A stretch of 55,000 bases of DNA from Thalassospira marina (GCF_002844375.1 NZ_CP024199.1:197501-252500), one strand, 5' to 3'. Shown: positions 1-7,893, counted from the stretch's first letter. Numbers and translations: made by a program. Notes: a model not told the origin generated them from the letters alone.

Positions 1-375
1 TTACTGTGATATTCTGGGTTTCACATGCCTTTATGAGCGCCCGGAAGATGGGTTTTGTTACCTTGCGCTTGGTGAGGCCGAGATCATGATTGATCAGATC
101 GGGAAAGGGCGGACCTTTGATGACGGGCACCTGCCACAATCCTATCCGTTTGGCCGGGGGCAAAGAGCTTTAATGTTCAAATCCGTGTGGAGACCATTTC
201 GGGGATGGTTGCAGCGTTGCGAGAGCAGGAGGTCGCGCTTTACCTTGAACCGGAGGACAAATGGTATCGGATTGGAGATGCGGAATCCGGTAATCGCCAG
301 TTTGTAGTCGCCGATCCTGATGGTTATCTGTTGCGGTTCTTTGAGGAACTGGGGGAGCGATCTTGCCAGGGGTGA
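1..375 (+). pseudogene. VOC-family (glyoxalase/bleomycin-resistance type) gene, frameshifted and 5'-truncated by the window edge
   Basis: Two overlapping reading frames together give one VOC-superfamily domain. The first, open from base 2, reads YCDILGF and then EIMIDQIGKG, ending in YPFGRG. The second continues KSFNVQIRVETISG through EPEDKWYRIG to VVADPDGYLLRFFEELG and stops at 375. Bleomycin-resistance-like proteins normally run YP(F/Y)GRG directly into a strand of the type xNFNIQV. The break therefore falls in the five-G run at about 156-160, and a sixth G would restore GRGAKSFNVQ. The gene is either inactivated by a one-base homopolymer deletion or the sequence has an error there. The start lies outside the window. 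Members of the family bind small ligands or metals, and no substrate can be given. Confidence 0.75.
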
Positions 376-476
376 GGCTGGCTAGGAGGTTTCGGTGTCC
401 TAAGCCCGGTCTGTTTTGCGGCCTTGCTGACGCAGATTAAGGCGTGACATGATGGGGGGGGGCGCTTTCAATTCAG

Positions 477-511
477 ATGGCCGGATAGCCTGAACTATCC
501 GGCCATTTTTA
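477..511 (+). terminator. Rho-independent terminator after the VOC gene
   Basis: There is a perfect 12-bp stem (ATGGCCGGATAG / CTATCCGGCCAT) with a six-base loop, followed on the plus strand by TTTTTATTT. It lies between the convergent ends of the VOC gene and the PepSY gene and could also slow transcription from the other side, though the minus strand has no U-tract. Confidence 0.85.
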
Positions 512-518
512 TTTGGTT

Positions 519-1940
519 TTAGCTGATTGCGCGTTTGAGTGCCGGAATTCGGCTTAACACCACAAAATCCAGCGCGATGATGCCCAAAAGGGTGAAGCCT
601 GCCATCGGGAAGGCCAGTGACAGGCCAAGCACTGTGACAATTGCCCCTTTCCACAGGGTGATATCTTCGGGCATTGGCGGGGCGACAAGACGCCCGGCAC
701 CCCTTGGGCGGCGTTTCCACCACATGACGATGCCGCTAAGGCAAATGGTGATAACGGTGAGCAGAACAACAAAATTCAGCACAAAATTCCAGGTACCTGC
801 CAGGCCTTTATGCAGGCCAATGCCCCATGCCATGAGCTTGGCAACCGGCGAATAATCCTGATAGCGGATATCGGCCAGAATATTACCGGTATAGCGGTCT
901 ATATGCAGGGTTCTGTCATTTGAGGGATCAACGCTGTCTTCGTTGCGAGCCTCGGCCATCAGGGTATAGACGCCGGTGTCGCCTTTGGGCAGAGAGACCT
1001 TGTATTGCCCGCTAAAGCCATTGCTGTTTGCCCATTGGGCGACAGTATCAAGCGTTACCGGTTGGGAAATGCCGGTTGCACCGGCCTGGGAGCCAGACAT
1101 GGGCATGCGCGTGGTTTCAAGGCCCCAGGGAACTTCATCAAGCGGACCATGATTGAGGGAACGGTGATTGAGGTCCGAGAGCGGGACATTATCCCATTTT
1201 TCAGCCGGAAATGCTGACCAGGGCTGAATGTATTTATCGCCCCATATGCCGGACCAGGCGAGGCCGGAAAGAATGAACAGAACCAGGATCGCCGATACCC
1301 AGGTGCCAAAAACGGCATGGAGGGATTTCCAGAAAACCCGTCCTTTAGCCGAGAATTCGGGAATGAAGGCGCGTTTTAACCCGGCCTTTGGCAGCCACAT
1401 CCACAAACCAGTAATGATGAGAAGCAGGGTGAGGGACGCCGCGGCTTCCATGATGCGATCACCGGTATCGCCAATCATCAGCGAACCGTGAATATCGTTG
1501 GCGATGGCATAAAGCGTGGTGGTGGAATCCTGTGAATTCAGGATTTCGCCGCTATAGGGGTTAACCGCGACAGCAATAACCGCGCCTGTATTGCGAATGG
1601 CAAAAAAGGCCGGCCGGTTGGGCGCTTCGGGGGAGATATATTGATCAAGATGGCCATCGGGCAACGTAGCCAAAGCGGCCTTGGCCTGTTGTGAAACCGG
1701 GAGCGGCTGGCCCGTAGGGATGATATCGGAGACATGGCCGAGCTGATTGGATTGGCCGGTAAAGACCATCATCACCATGCCGGTTGTGGCGAGGATCAGC
1801 AGAAATGGAATGACGAAAATGCCAGCATAGAAATGCCACCGCCAGGCGGCCATGTAGAATTTTCGGTTTTCGTTACGCGAAGCATTGGGGGTTGGATTGC
1901 GATTGGGCCGCGCATGTGTCGCGGCGTTTTGGGTGCTCAT
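519..1940 (-). CDS. PepSY-associated TM helix (iron-regulated-type) membrane protein
   Basis: This 473-residue inner-membrane protein has the layout of the PepSY_TM family. A first helix follows AAWRWHFYAGIFVIPFLL, with further helices near ITGLWMWLPK, in the segment VFGTWVSAILVLFILSGLAW, and at the C-terminus (NFVVLLTVITICLSGIVMWW and after). Large periplasmic PepSY-like loops lie between. The HxxAG and GLWMW...P motifs are typical. Relatives are often linked to siderophore or copper uptake and to reductase-like functions, but the role here is unproven. I chose the ATG at 1940 because GGAAA precedes it at good spacing; a start 27 bases upstream is possible. The DUF2946-like gene lies directly upstream on the same strand and is probably co-transcribed. 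Confidence 0.8.
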   Translation of the reverse strand: MSTQNAATHARPNRNPTPNASRNENRKFYMAAWRWHFYAGIFVIPFLLILATTGMVMMVFTGQSNQLGHVSDIIPTGQPLPVSQQAKAALATLPDGHLDQYISPEAPNRPAFFAIRNTGAVIAVAVNPYSGEILNSQDSTTTLYAIANDIHGSLMIGDTGDRIMEAAASLTLLLIITGLWMWLPKAGLKRAFIPEFSAKGRVFWKSLHAVFGTWVSAILVLFILSGLAWSGIWGDKYIQPWSAFPAEKWDNVPLSDLNHRSLNHGPLDEVPWGLETTRMPMSGSQAGATGISQPVTLDTVAQWANSNGFSGQYKVSLPKGDTGVYTLMAEARNEDSVDPSNDRTLHIDRYTGNILADIRYQDYSPVAKLMAWGIGLHKGLAGTWNFVLNFVVLLTVITICLSGIVMWWKRRPRGAGRLVAPPMPEDITLWKGAIVTVLGLSLAFPMAGFTLLGIIALDFVVLSRIPALKRAIS

Positions 1941-2103
1941 TGTAGAATTTCCATTGCAGAACCGCACGCTGCCGCCATTTCAGGCGCAGGGCGTTGCGAT
2001 TTAAAACAGGCGATGGCGGCCTTGCCGAAATTTCAGCAGGCTGTGCATCGGGAATGGGGATTGGGCAGGCAGGGGGAAATATCGCGTCTGGTTAGACCCG
2101 AAA

Positions 2104-2595
2104 TTATGCCGACTGGAATTTGCCCGTGAAAAATGCCTGCAATGGCGGGCCGCGCGTGGAGGGGCAAAGAACGGCAATACGGGCCGGATGTTCGCTAATG
2201 GATGCGGGGATGCAAACAGGAGATGCCGTTCTGTGCAGGACGGGTTCGTCAAAGGTGACGATATCGACCGAGGCCTGGCTGTGAAATGCCCAGTCGCAAA
2301 GATTGGTGGCCTTGTCTTCGCTGCCTGATGCCGCGTTTGGAACCTTCACGCTACCATCTGGTGCCAGAATGACCTCGACCGGGCCATAGCCGCTACAGAT
2401 GACAATTCGGGGCAATCCCTGATCGCTTGGTACAGCCATCGTACCCGGTGCGATGAAGCACAGGATCAGAAAAGGGATCAGGGAGATATGCGTGATCAGG
2501 GTATAGAAAGCCGTGCCCAGGCCGGACCTGCGGCGTGGGGGAATAGACGGTTTTGTGCCTTTGGCACTGTCTGACCGGCTTCTATCGCGTGACAA
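2104..2595 (-). CDS. DUF2946-like small secreted or membrane-anchored protein
   Basis: This 163-residue protein has a basic N-terminus and one hydrophobic segment (about residues 28-52, a signal peptide or anchor). A cysteine-containing domain follows: ICSGYGPVEV, LCDWAFHSQA, VCIPASIS, and LCPSTRGPP near the C-terminus. The cysteine pattern and the terminal RGPP resemble DUF2946 proteins, which often sit beside PepSY and TonB-receptor genes in metal-uptake loci. The PepSY gene follows 163 bp downstream on the same strand. The start appears to be TTG at 2595, supported by AGGAG nine bases upstream; no ATG gives a full-length product. The family match is from pattern only, and the function is unknown. 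Confidence 0.55.
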   Translation of the reverse strand: MSRDRSRSDSAKGTKPSIPPRRRSGLGTAFYTLITHISLIPFLILCFIAPGTMAVPSDQGLPRIVICSGYGPVEVILAPDGSVKVPNAASGSEDKATNLCDWAFHSQASVDIVTFDEPVLHRTASPVCIPASISEHPARIAVLCPSTRGPPLQAFFTGKFQSA

Positions 2596-2805
2596 CGGAT
2601 TTTCTCCTGCTAGGGAGCTTTTATCGCGCTTCAGGGCCAGCGGGAAGAAAATTCAGAAAGACTGCGTTATGGACGCTTTTGAGGCCAGGGCGACCCTTTC
2701 GGCCTTGTCAGGCGGGGAGAAGGCATAGGGCTGGATTTGATGATATGTGGCGAGGCTTGGGAGTATTCGCACGCAATGCGTGAACAGCAGTGCTGTGGTT
2801 TTATC

Positions 2806-2836
2806 AAAAAAGGCTGCCGTGGGGGCAGCCTTTTTT
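2806..2836. terminator. Bidirectional rho-independent terminator
   Basis: The stem AAGGCTGCC / GGCAGCCTT has a short G-rich loop, with A-runs on the left and T6 on the right. It would work in either direction. It sits just past the 3' end of the XRE gene on the minus strand. Confidence 0.85.
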
Positions 2837-2860
2837 AAGGTAGCACGTTTTGCGACGTGA

Positions 2861-3256
2861 TCAGGCTGCCTGGTCGGCAAGGGCGCGGGCCATCTGGCTA
2901 AGCGCTTCCTGATGTTTTTCGTGTTTGATGCTGGCGAAGTTACGCGCCAGTTCCAGGCACATGCGCTGACGTGCGCTGAGTTCGGTTTCCTGGCTACCTT
3001 CCAGCCCTTCATAGAAGTAGCTGACAGGAACACCCAGGACCTGGGAGATTTCATAAAGACGACCGGCAGAAATGCGGTTAATGCCGCGTTCGTATTTATG
3101 CGCCTGCTGATAGGTTACACCGATCAGATCGGCCATCTGCTGCTGGCTGAAGCCGAGCATGATGCGGCGTTCGCGAATGCGCTGACCGACATAACGATCG
3201 GTATCGGTCGCACGATTGGCACGTTTGGGTTCATCGTTGGGGGAAATTGCATTCAT
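2861..3256 (-). CDS. XRE-family helix-turn-helix transcriptional regulator
   Basis: This 131-residue regulator has a classic cI/SinR-type HTH near the N-terminus: VGQRIRERRIMLGFSQQQMA, then DLIGVTYQQAHKYERGINRI, then the LYEISQVLGVPVSYFYEG helix. An alanine- and glutamate-rich C-terminal helical tail follows. Short single-HTH proteins of this type are common in Alphaproteobacteria, sometimes acting on stress or cell-cycle genes; the target is not evident. I chose the ATG at 3256 because conserved sequence begins soon after it. An in-frame start at 3385 would add 43 residues that look unlike the family. Neither start has a strong Shine-Dalgarno. A strong terminator follows, so the gene is probably monocistronic. 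Confidence 0.85.
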   Translation of the reverse strand: MNAISPNDEPKRANRATDTDRYVGQRIRERRIMLGFSQQQMADLIGVTYQQAHKYERGINRISAGRLYEISQVLGVPVSYFYEGLEGSQETELSARQRMCLELARNFASIKHEKHQEALSQMARALADQAA

Positions 3257-3427
3257 TGCATTGTTATCCGTTATCAACCGCCAGTTATAAAGGTTCCCAC
3301 CCCGGTCGTCATGTGGCGTCGTAAATGCACCGTCCAGCCAAATCTGTTGGTCTTGATTTATCGAGGGATATGATGTGGCTGGCATCTGACTGGGAGTCAG
3401 ATATCGTTCTTAACGAACCGAAGGAAG

Positions 3428-3781
3428 CTAGGTATATAGGTCAATTGGTCTGTCTTTGTCTAGTGCGATGGGCGAAAAAAAGACAGAGGCTTCTGACCCA
3501 TAGGGTGTGAAAAAGGCCGCATAGCTGACATGCATCTTTTGAATGATCACAGGTTGCACAGGGTTTTCGGCGGGCAGCAATTGCCCCAAAAGTTGTGCCA
3601 GAAAAGCCGAGCTGCCACCGGGAAAATGATAGTCTAACCAAGGCCCTCCGCCTTGATTTATCGCCAAATTCTTATGTGGCGCTGCAGCATGTTCAACCCT
3701 GATTCCACGCGCACTGCTTGTGCCGGTACTGCTGGTTACCGGCAGTCTGGGAGTGGGGGCGAGTGAGGCAGAAAGGGCCAT
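3428..3781 (-). CDS. Small hypothetical protein
   Basis: This 117-residue frame starts with ATG at 3781 behind AAGAAGG at good spacing. The product has a Pro/Ser/Thr-rich start, then NQGGGPWLDYHFPGG, a hydrophobic stretch FLAQLLGQLLP, and an aromatic C-terminal part. I recognise no family. The good ribosome site and ordinary composition argue for a real gene; the lack of a known domain and the AT-rich surroundings argue against. It lies alone between the XRE gene and phaR on the same strand. Confidence 0.4.
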   Translation of the reverse strand: MALSASLAPTPRLPVTSSTGTSSARGIRVEHAAAPHKNLAINQGGGPWLDYHFPGGSSAFLAQLLGQLLPAENPVQPVIIQKMHVSYAAFFTPYGSEASVFFSPIALDKDRPIDLYT

Positions 3782-4202
3782 TTTGCCTTCTTATCCTGCG
3801 GGTTTAAATCACGATTTTTTGAAGCCTTTGAGTTGCACACCCACCGGTTTCGACGGGTATTGATGGAGTCATTTGTCAAAATCCGGTGTTGCGGATGCAA
3901 AATCTGCCCGCGTCGTTTTGTCCAAAAGGCCAAATTTCGACCGCGCAGGGCAAATCTTGCCGGTCGAATCGCCGGATTTTGAAAAATCGCCACTTAAGAA
4001 AATTTTGATGCAGGAACAGTGCCGAATCAGACAGGGGTTTTGATTTTGGCGGGCGCTTTGTGACGGAAGAGTGCCGACGCTATTGATGGGCGATGGTTCT
4101 GGTGTGAGGCGCTGCAGCAGGGAGGCGTTAAGGTATAAGTCTGGAAAGTCAGGCCCGAGCAAGCGTTTCGAACTCTGATGCGGCGGAGTAAGGTGGCCCA
4201 AA
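3782..4202. other. Intergenic region without a convincing gene
   Basis: The region is AT-richer than its surroundings. On the minus strand it would be the leader of the small hypothetical gene. A 125-residue frame crosses it but has no ribosome site or domain and runs through the phaR terminator. A TTCGAACTC resembles a tRNA T-loop but no cloverleaf can be folded around it. I see no other feature. Confidence 0.5.
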
Positions 4203-4238
4203 ACAACAAACCCCGGGGATGAACCCGGGGCTGTTTTA
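4203..4238 (-). terminator. Rho-independent terminator of phaR
   Basis: A GC-rich hairpin CCCCGGG / CCCGGGG with a six-base loop, extended by A/T pairs, lies 50 bp past the phaR stop codon. Read on the minus strand, the hairpin is followed by a T-rich tail (TTTGTTGTTTT). Confidence 0.8.
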
Positions 4239-4287
4239 AAAGGCAATTTTATGTGTGGCCGTTTTGTGCGCGGATGCGACGGCAGCT

Positions 4288-4920
4288 TTATTTGCGGGTT
4301 TTACCCTCGACAAGATTGTTAAGCTGGGCCTGCATCGCTTCAAGCTGGGATTTCAGTTCGTCAAGGGAAGCATCGCGAGCAGCAGGTTCGGGCGTTGCCG
4401 GGCGCGGGGTGGTGCTGGGCGCGGTGCCGTTATTCTGGGCGCGTTCCTGTTCCTTGGCGAGGAAGGGCGAGAACATTTTCATCGTCTGTTCAAACAGAGC
4501 CATGTTCTGTTTGTTCATTTCCTCGAACTGACCAAACGGGAACATGCCATGCATGGTGCCCTGCATATAGTCGCGCATCTGTTCCTGGTTATGGGCAAAA
4601 GAGCGCATCGACTGTTCAAGATAGCTTGGGATCAGGCCCTGCAGGCTGTCACCATAAAAGCCGATCAATTGACGCAGGAAGCTGATGGGCAGAAGGTTCT
4701 GGCCCTTGTTTTCTTCCTCGACAATGATCTGGGTGAGAACAGGACGGGTGATGTCATCGCCGGTTTTGGCATCGTAAACGACAAAATCGGTGTTTTCCTT
4801 TACCATCTGGGCAAGATGGTCAAGCGTGACATAGGAACTGGTCGCGGTGTTATACAGGCGCCGGTTGGCGTATTTCTTGATGACAACGCGATCCGGATCA
4901 TTGGTGTTTTTTGTGGTCAT
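4288..4920 (-). CDS. phaR: Polyhydroxyalkanoate synthesis repressor PhaR
   Basis: The 210-residue protein carries the PHB/PHA accumulation regulator DNA-binding domain at the N-terminus (VIKKYANRRLYNTATSSYVT, residues about 13-32) and the PHB_acc domain after it (VYDAKTGDDITRPVL, then IIVEEENKGQNLLP, then FLRQLIGFYGDSLQ). The C-terminal third is Pro/Ala-rich and ends in a coiled coil (LDELKSQLEAMQAQLNNLVE). In the known family, PhaR binds both TGC-rich DNA upstream of phasin and phaR genes and the PHB granule itself, so free repressor falls as granules form. The ATG at 4920 has AGGGAAC upstream. The gene is divergent from the PhaE-like/phaC unit. The shared intergenic region is full of TTGCAA-like elements, which suggests autoregulation and control of the synthase. 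Confidence 0.95.
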   Translation of the reverse strand: MTTKNTNDPDRVVIKKYANRRLYNTATSSYVTLDHLAQMVKENTDFVVYDAKTGDDITRPVLTQIIVEEENKGQNLLPISFLRQLIGFYGDSLQGLIPSYLEQSMRSFAHNQEQMRDYMQGTMHGMFPFGQFEEMNKQNMALFEQTMKMFSPFLAKEQERAQNNGTAPSTTPRPATPEPAARDASLDELKSQLEAMQAQLNNLVEGKTRK

Positions 4921-5027
4921 GGCTTGTTCCCTGCTTCCCTGTTTCCCCGACGTGCGGTTTGAAAACCGGCTTCTTGTCGTGTGATCGTGCGAGCGCACAA
5001 ATTGCCTTGTGGCGCAGCATATTGCCT

Positions 5028-5109
5028 GCTGCAATTGCTAATGCCATTTGCAAGAGTGCCGCGTAATTGCAAACCTGTCCAGTATTCAACGTCGGGTGCA
5101 TTGCAAAAC
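5028..5109. promoter_or_regulatory. Cluster of TGC/GCA motifs, candidate PhaR operators
   Basis: Between divergent phaR and the PhaE-like gene are four related elements: CTGCAATTGC (5029-5038), TTTGCAAG (5047-5054), AATTGCAAAC (5065-5074) and GTGCATTGCAAAAC (5096-5109). Centres are about 15-30 bp apart. Characterised PhaR proteins bind TGC-rich, roughly palindromic DNA in front of phaR and phasin genes. The density and symmetry here fit that. That PhaR is the binder is inferred from family and position. Confidence 0.6.
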
Positions 5110-5147
5110 AGGACGTGTTTTTGCCTTGTTGCCGCGCAAAACGGGAT

Positions 5148-5180
5148 TTGATTTTAACAAAACCCGTATCGGCCTATAGT
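5148..5180 (+). promoter_or_regulatory. Weak candidate promoter for the PhaE-like/phaC unit
   Basis: TTGATT (5148-5153) and TATAGT (5175-5180) resemble -35 and -10 boxes, but the 21-bp spacing is too long to be typical. If transcription starts near 5187, a GTG frame start at 5179 would not be transcribed, which favours the ATG at 5236. Confidence 0.3.
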
Positions 5181-5235
5181 GGAAGTACGCGCGGCGGGAA
5201 GACGCGCGGGAAAAAACGGGGATGGTAAAACGGCC

Positions 5236-6759
5236 ATGGCGGATCAGCGCGGAAAGAAAAGTTCGGGCGCAAAAGGCGCTAAAAATGCTGCGCCCGGAAA
5301 AAAGCCGGCAGGTAAAAATGCGCGCCTGACAACGGCCGATGATGCGCAAAATCCTGGCAGCGATCGTGTTCCGGCACCAAAGCCACGCGCCCGGAAGGCA
5401 TCTGCGACCCAGGCTGATCATGCCAGCGCCCATTCCAAAACCCGCAGGACAGATGCAGTCCCCAAGGAAAACACCAAGGAAAACACCAAGGAAGACACCA
5501 GGGAAAGCAGCAAGAGCCGCAGCAATGTTGTGCGTAAGGATGTGGTGAAAAACGCCAAACCGCAGAGTTCGGCCCCGGCCAGCTCGCTTGATGAGGAGGC
5601 GATAAAGTCGCAAGGGACGAAAGCACCGCGCCGGGCAGCAGGAGCGAGCAGGGCGGCGGCTGAAACGGCCTTAGACGCAACCATCACAGCAGGTGAAGCG
5701 GCGGAAAAGGTGGAACGGGCCGCCGCAACAGGAAGCGACGATGCACCCGGCAAGGCAGCAGGGCAAAACAGGGATGCCGGACAGGGTGCGACGGATGCGG
5801 CAAAGGATACTGACGCGCAGCACAACCCGGCAGACCCGGATGTGCTGGCCGATCGGTTCTTGGAATTATGGCGTGCCCAGGTGGCCGCAACGGCAGGCGG
5901 AAGTGATGCGGCGAGTGCCATTGGCCGGTTATATGCCGGATTGGGGGCCGACACGTCGCGCCTTGCCGAGGGGTTTGAAGCCTGGGGACGGCTGATTGGG
6001 CAAATGGCAACCGGACAGGCCCCGGTGCAAAACCCGTTTGCGCCGCCGCCGGGATTGGGGGCGATGGGGGCTGGTGGTGCCGGGCATGCCGGTGCCGCAA
6101 ATTCCAGTGTGGGTGACAGCGGGGGTGCCAGTGCGACCAACCCGTTTGCCGCAGGACTGGCAGGTATGGGGATGCCGGGCGCATTTGACCCGATGGCAAT
6201 GATGCAAAAATTTGCCGCACCCTTTGTAAAGCCAGCCGCAAAAACGGATACCGCACAGCCGACGACGGGCAGCGCAAACAATACTGGTGCGCAGGGTGAT
6301 GATGCGAGCCCACCCGGTGACGGACATGGCCAAGCCCAAGCCCAAGCGCAAACCCAAACCGAGCGGAGCGGGAACAGCGCGGATGCACCGGCAGGGGAAG
6401 GCGACGGCATCAGACCCGAAACGCCGGACGGCCAGGATAACGGACAGATTGTGGGTTCACCCGATGACAAGCGGGCTGGGGCGTTAGCGGGATCGGGCGC
6501 AGAGAATAAAAGCAGCAGAAAAGCCAGCGGCGGGGAAGAGGACGGAGATGAAAATGGGCGAGAACAGAGAGAGCTGGGCGAAAACACCGACCCGTCGCGC
6601 GGGGCCAAGGCCGCTGGCGATGCATCTGGCCGTCGAGATGACGAGCTGGTTGAGCTCGCGCGCCGCATTGCCGCTCTTTCGGAAACAATTGATGCCCTGG
6701 AAACCGGAATTGACGATGGCAGCGGAAAGCCTGTGTCAGGAGATGAGCCAGCACAGTAA
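5236..6759 (+). CDS. Low-complexity PHA granule protein, candidate PhaE-like synthase subunit or phasin
   Basis: I do not recognise a named family. The 507-residue product has four parts. First is a Lys/Ala/Gly-rich basic head (GKKSSGAKGAKNAAPGKKPA). Next is a charged Ala-rich linker with a KENT repeat. A folded-looking core follows (ADRFLELWRAQVAATAGG, then IGRLYAGLGADTSRLAEGFE, then AWGRLIGQMATGQAP). Last is a long Gly/Ala/Pro/Met-rich and acidic tail ending in a short coiled coil (DDELVELARRIAALSETIDALE). The gene overlaps the PHA synthase gene and lies opposite phaR. Class III synthases need a PhaE partner that also ends in a coiled coil. Basic Lys/Ala-rich regions occur in PhaF/PhaM-type proteins that bind DNA. 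Position plus architecture suggest a PhaE-like partner or nucleoid-tethering phasin. I took ATG 5236 as start; an upstream GTG (5179) lies in a possible -10 box. Confidence 0.6.
   Translation: MADQRGKKSSGAKGAKNAAPGKKPAGKNARLTTADDAQNPGSDRVPAPKPRARKASATQADHASAHSKTRRTDAVPKENTKENTKEDTRESSKSRSNVVRKDVVKNAKPQSSAPASSLDEEAIKSQGTKAPRRAAGASRAAAETALDATITAGEAAEKVERAAATGSDDAPGKAAGQNRDAGQGATDAAKDTDAQHNPADPDVLADRFLELWRAQVAATAGGSDAASAIGRLYAGLGADTSRLAEGFEAWGRLIGQMATGQAPVQNPFAPPPGLGAMGAGGAGHAGAANSSVGDSGGASATNPFAAGLAGMGMPGAFDPMAMMQKFAAPFVKPAAKTDTAQPTTGSANNTGAQGDDASPPGDGHGQAQAQAQTQTERSGNSADAPAGEGDGIRPETPDGQDNGQIVGSPDDKRAGALAGSGAENKSSRKASGGEEDGDENGREQRELGENTDPSRGAKAAGDASGRRDDELVELARRIAALSETIDALETGIDDGSGKPVSGDEPAQ
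5463..5510 (+). repeat. 12-bp tandem repeat, four units, encoding KENT-type repeats
   Basis: CAAGGAAAACAC occurs twice exactly, then as CAAGGAAGACAC, then degenerately as CAGGGAAAGCAG. It encodes KENTKENTKEDTRESS in the linker of the PhaE-like protein. Unit number could change by slippage without shifting the frame. Confidence 0.85.
6331..6360 (+). repeat. 6-bp tandem repeat encoding Gln-Ala/Gln-Thr
   Basis: Units of CAAGCC and its variants CAAGCG, CAAACC encode QAQAQAQTQT in the disordered tail of the PhaE-like protein. It is in-frame and likely length-variable. Confidence 0.8.
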
Positions 6760-7810
6760 TGATGTGATGGGCCAGGCCATAGACCGTGCGGCCTTTGCCC
6801 AGCATTCAGCACTGCATGATGGCATTCGCCGCTATCAGGCTCATCCCTATTGCCGGGGCGAGGATGATATGCCCGTCATCTGGCAGGAGGGGGCAAGCCG
6901 GATTTATGATTATGGTGCGGAAGCTGGCGGGGATTGCCCCAAGGGGGGCATTTTGCTGGTGCCGTCGCTGGTGAACCGGGGATATATCCTGGATTTAAAC
7001 CGCAAGCGCAGCTTTGCCCGCTTTCTGGCGCAAAACGGTTATCGGCCCTTTTTGCTTGATTGGGGATATCCGGGCGCGGATGAGCGTGATTTTGGCCTTG
7101 ATGATTTTATTGCCGGTCGGCTGGTTATGGCCCTGCAGGATATGGCAGAGCAAAATGGCGGCCCGTTGCCGGTTGTGGGCTATTGTATGGGTGGGGTGCT
7201 GGCAATGGCGGCCTGCCTTTTGGAACCGGCACAGGTATCAAAGCTGATATTGCTGGCAACCCCATGGGATTTTATGGCCGCCGGGCCAACACAGGCGCGC
7301 ATTGCTGCGGCCTTTGCGCCGACTTTGCCCCATATGCTGTCAGTCCATGATGAATTGCCGGTCGATGTGTTACAAACCCTGTTTGCCAGCCTTGATCCTT
7401 TTATGATTGGCGAGAAATTTCGTCGTTTTGCCGCGATGGACCCGCAATCGGCACGGGCGGAAGATTTTGTCGCCCTGGAAGACTGGCTAAATGATGGTGT
7501 GCCATTAACCCGCAATGTCGCGGTTGATTGCCTGATTGGCTGGTATGTGGAAAACCGCCCGGCAAAGGGGCAATGGGCGATTGATGATATCCCCATGACC
7601 CCGGCTGATGTCAGTTGCCCGACATTGGTGGTAATCCCGGAAAATGACCGTATCGTGCCGCCGGAAAGTGCGCTGGCTTTGTATGAAAAACTGGATGCAG
7701 GTATTCGCACGGCACACCGGCCATCTGCAGGGCATATCGGCATGATGGTGGGATCGCGCGCACAGTCATCGACCTGGCAGCCGGTGATTGACTGGCTGGA
7801 GAACGCCTGA
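6716..7810 (+). CDS. phaC: Short class III-type polyhydroxyalkanoate synthase PhaC
   Basis: The 364-residue alpha/beta hydrolase has PHA synthase hallmarks: the lipase-like box GYCMGG with nucleophile Cys at about residue 157, the LILLATPWDF segment, the catalytic Asp in PENDRIVPP (about 311) and the catalytic His in SAGHIGMMVG (about 340). It polymerises 3-hydroxyacyl-CoA into PHA on the granule surface. Length matches class III PhaC (about 355), which needs a second subunit, rather than class I (about 590). No canonical phaE is seen, but the overlapping upstream gene may fill that role. The ATG at 6716 has GGAA at good spacing and overlaps the upstream gene by 44 bp. An ATG at 6743 directly abuts AGGAG and is the alternative. 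Translational coupling is likely. Confidence 0.88.
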   Translation: MAAESLCQEMSQHSNDVMGQAIDRAAFAQHSALHDGIRRYQAHPYCRGEDDMPVIWQEGASRIYDYGAEAGGDCPKGGILLVPSLVNRGYILDLNRKRSFARFLAQNGYRPFLLDWGYPGADERDFGLDDFIAGRLVMALQDMAEQNGGPLPVVGYCMGGVLAMAACLLEPAQVSKLILLATPWDFMAAGPTQARIAAAFAPTLPHMLSVHDELPVDVLQTLFASLDPFMIGEKFRRFAAMDPQSARAEDFVALEDWLNDGVPLTRNVAVDCLIGWYVENRPAKGQWAIDDIPMTPADVSCPTLVVIPENDRIVPPESALALYEKLDAGIRTAHRPSAGHIGMMVGSRAQSSTWQPVIDWLENA

Positions 7811-7815
7811 AATAT

Positions 7816-7847
7816 AAAACCCCGCCCGAAAAACAGGCGGGGTTTTA
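7816..7847. terminator. Bidirectional terminator after phaC
   Basis: The stem AAAACCCCGCC / GGCGGGGTTTT with a nine-base loop lies between the convergent ends of phaC and the GST gene. Confidence 0.9.
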
Positions 7848-7893
7848 TGTTGGAGATCGCTATGAGCCATTTGCCGTAACCAGCAGAGTGACG

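Noticed and set aside
3257..3385. N-terminal extension of the XRE regulator
   Set aside because: The added residues are unlike the family and the upstream ATG has no better ribosome site.
4150..4200. tRNA-like TTCGAACTC
   Set aside because: No acceptor or anticodon stem can be built on either strand.
3869..4246. 125-residue minus-strand frame
   Set aside because: It runs through the phaR terminator, has no ribosome site and no recognisable domain.
5418..6812. 464-residue Ala/Pro/Ser-rich frame antisense to the PhaE-like gene
   Set aside because: A by-product of GC-rich low-complexity codons. The plus frame has the phaC overlap and coiled coil.
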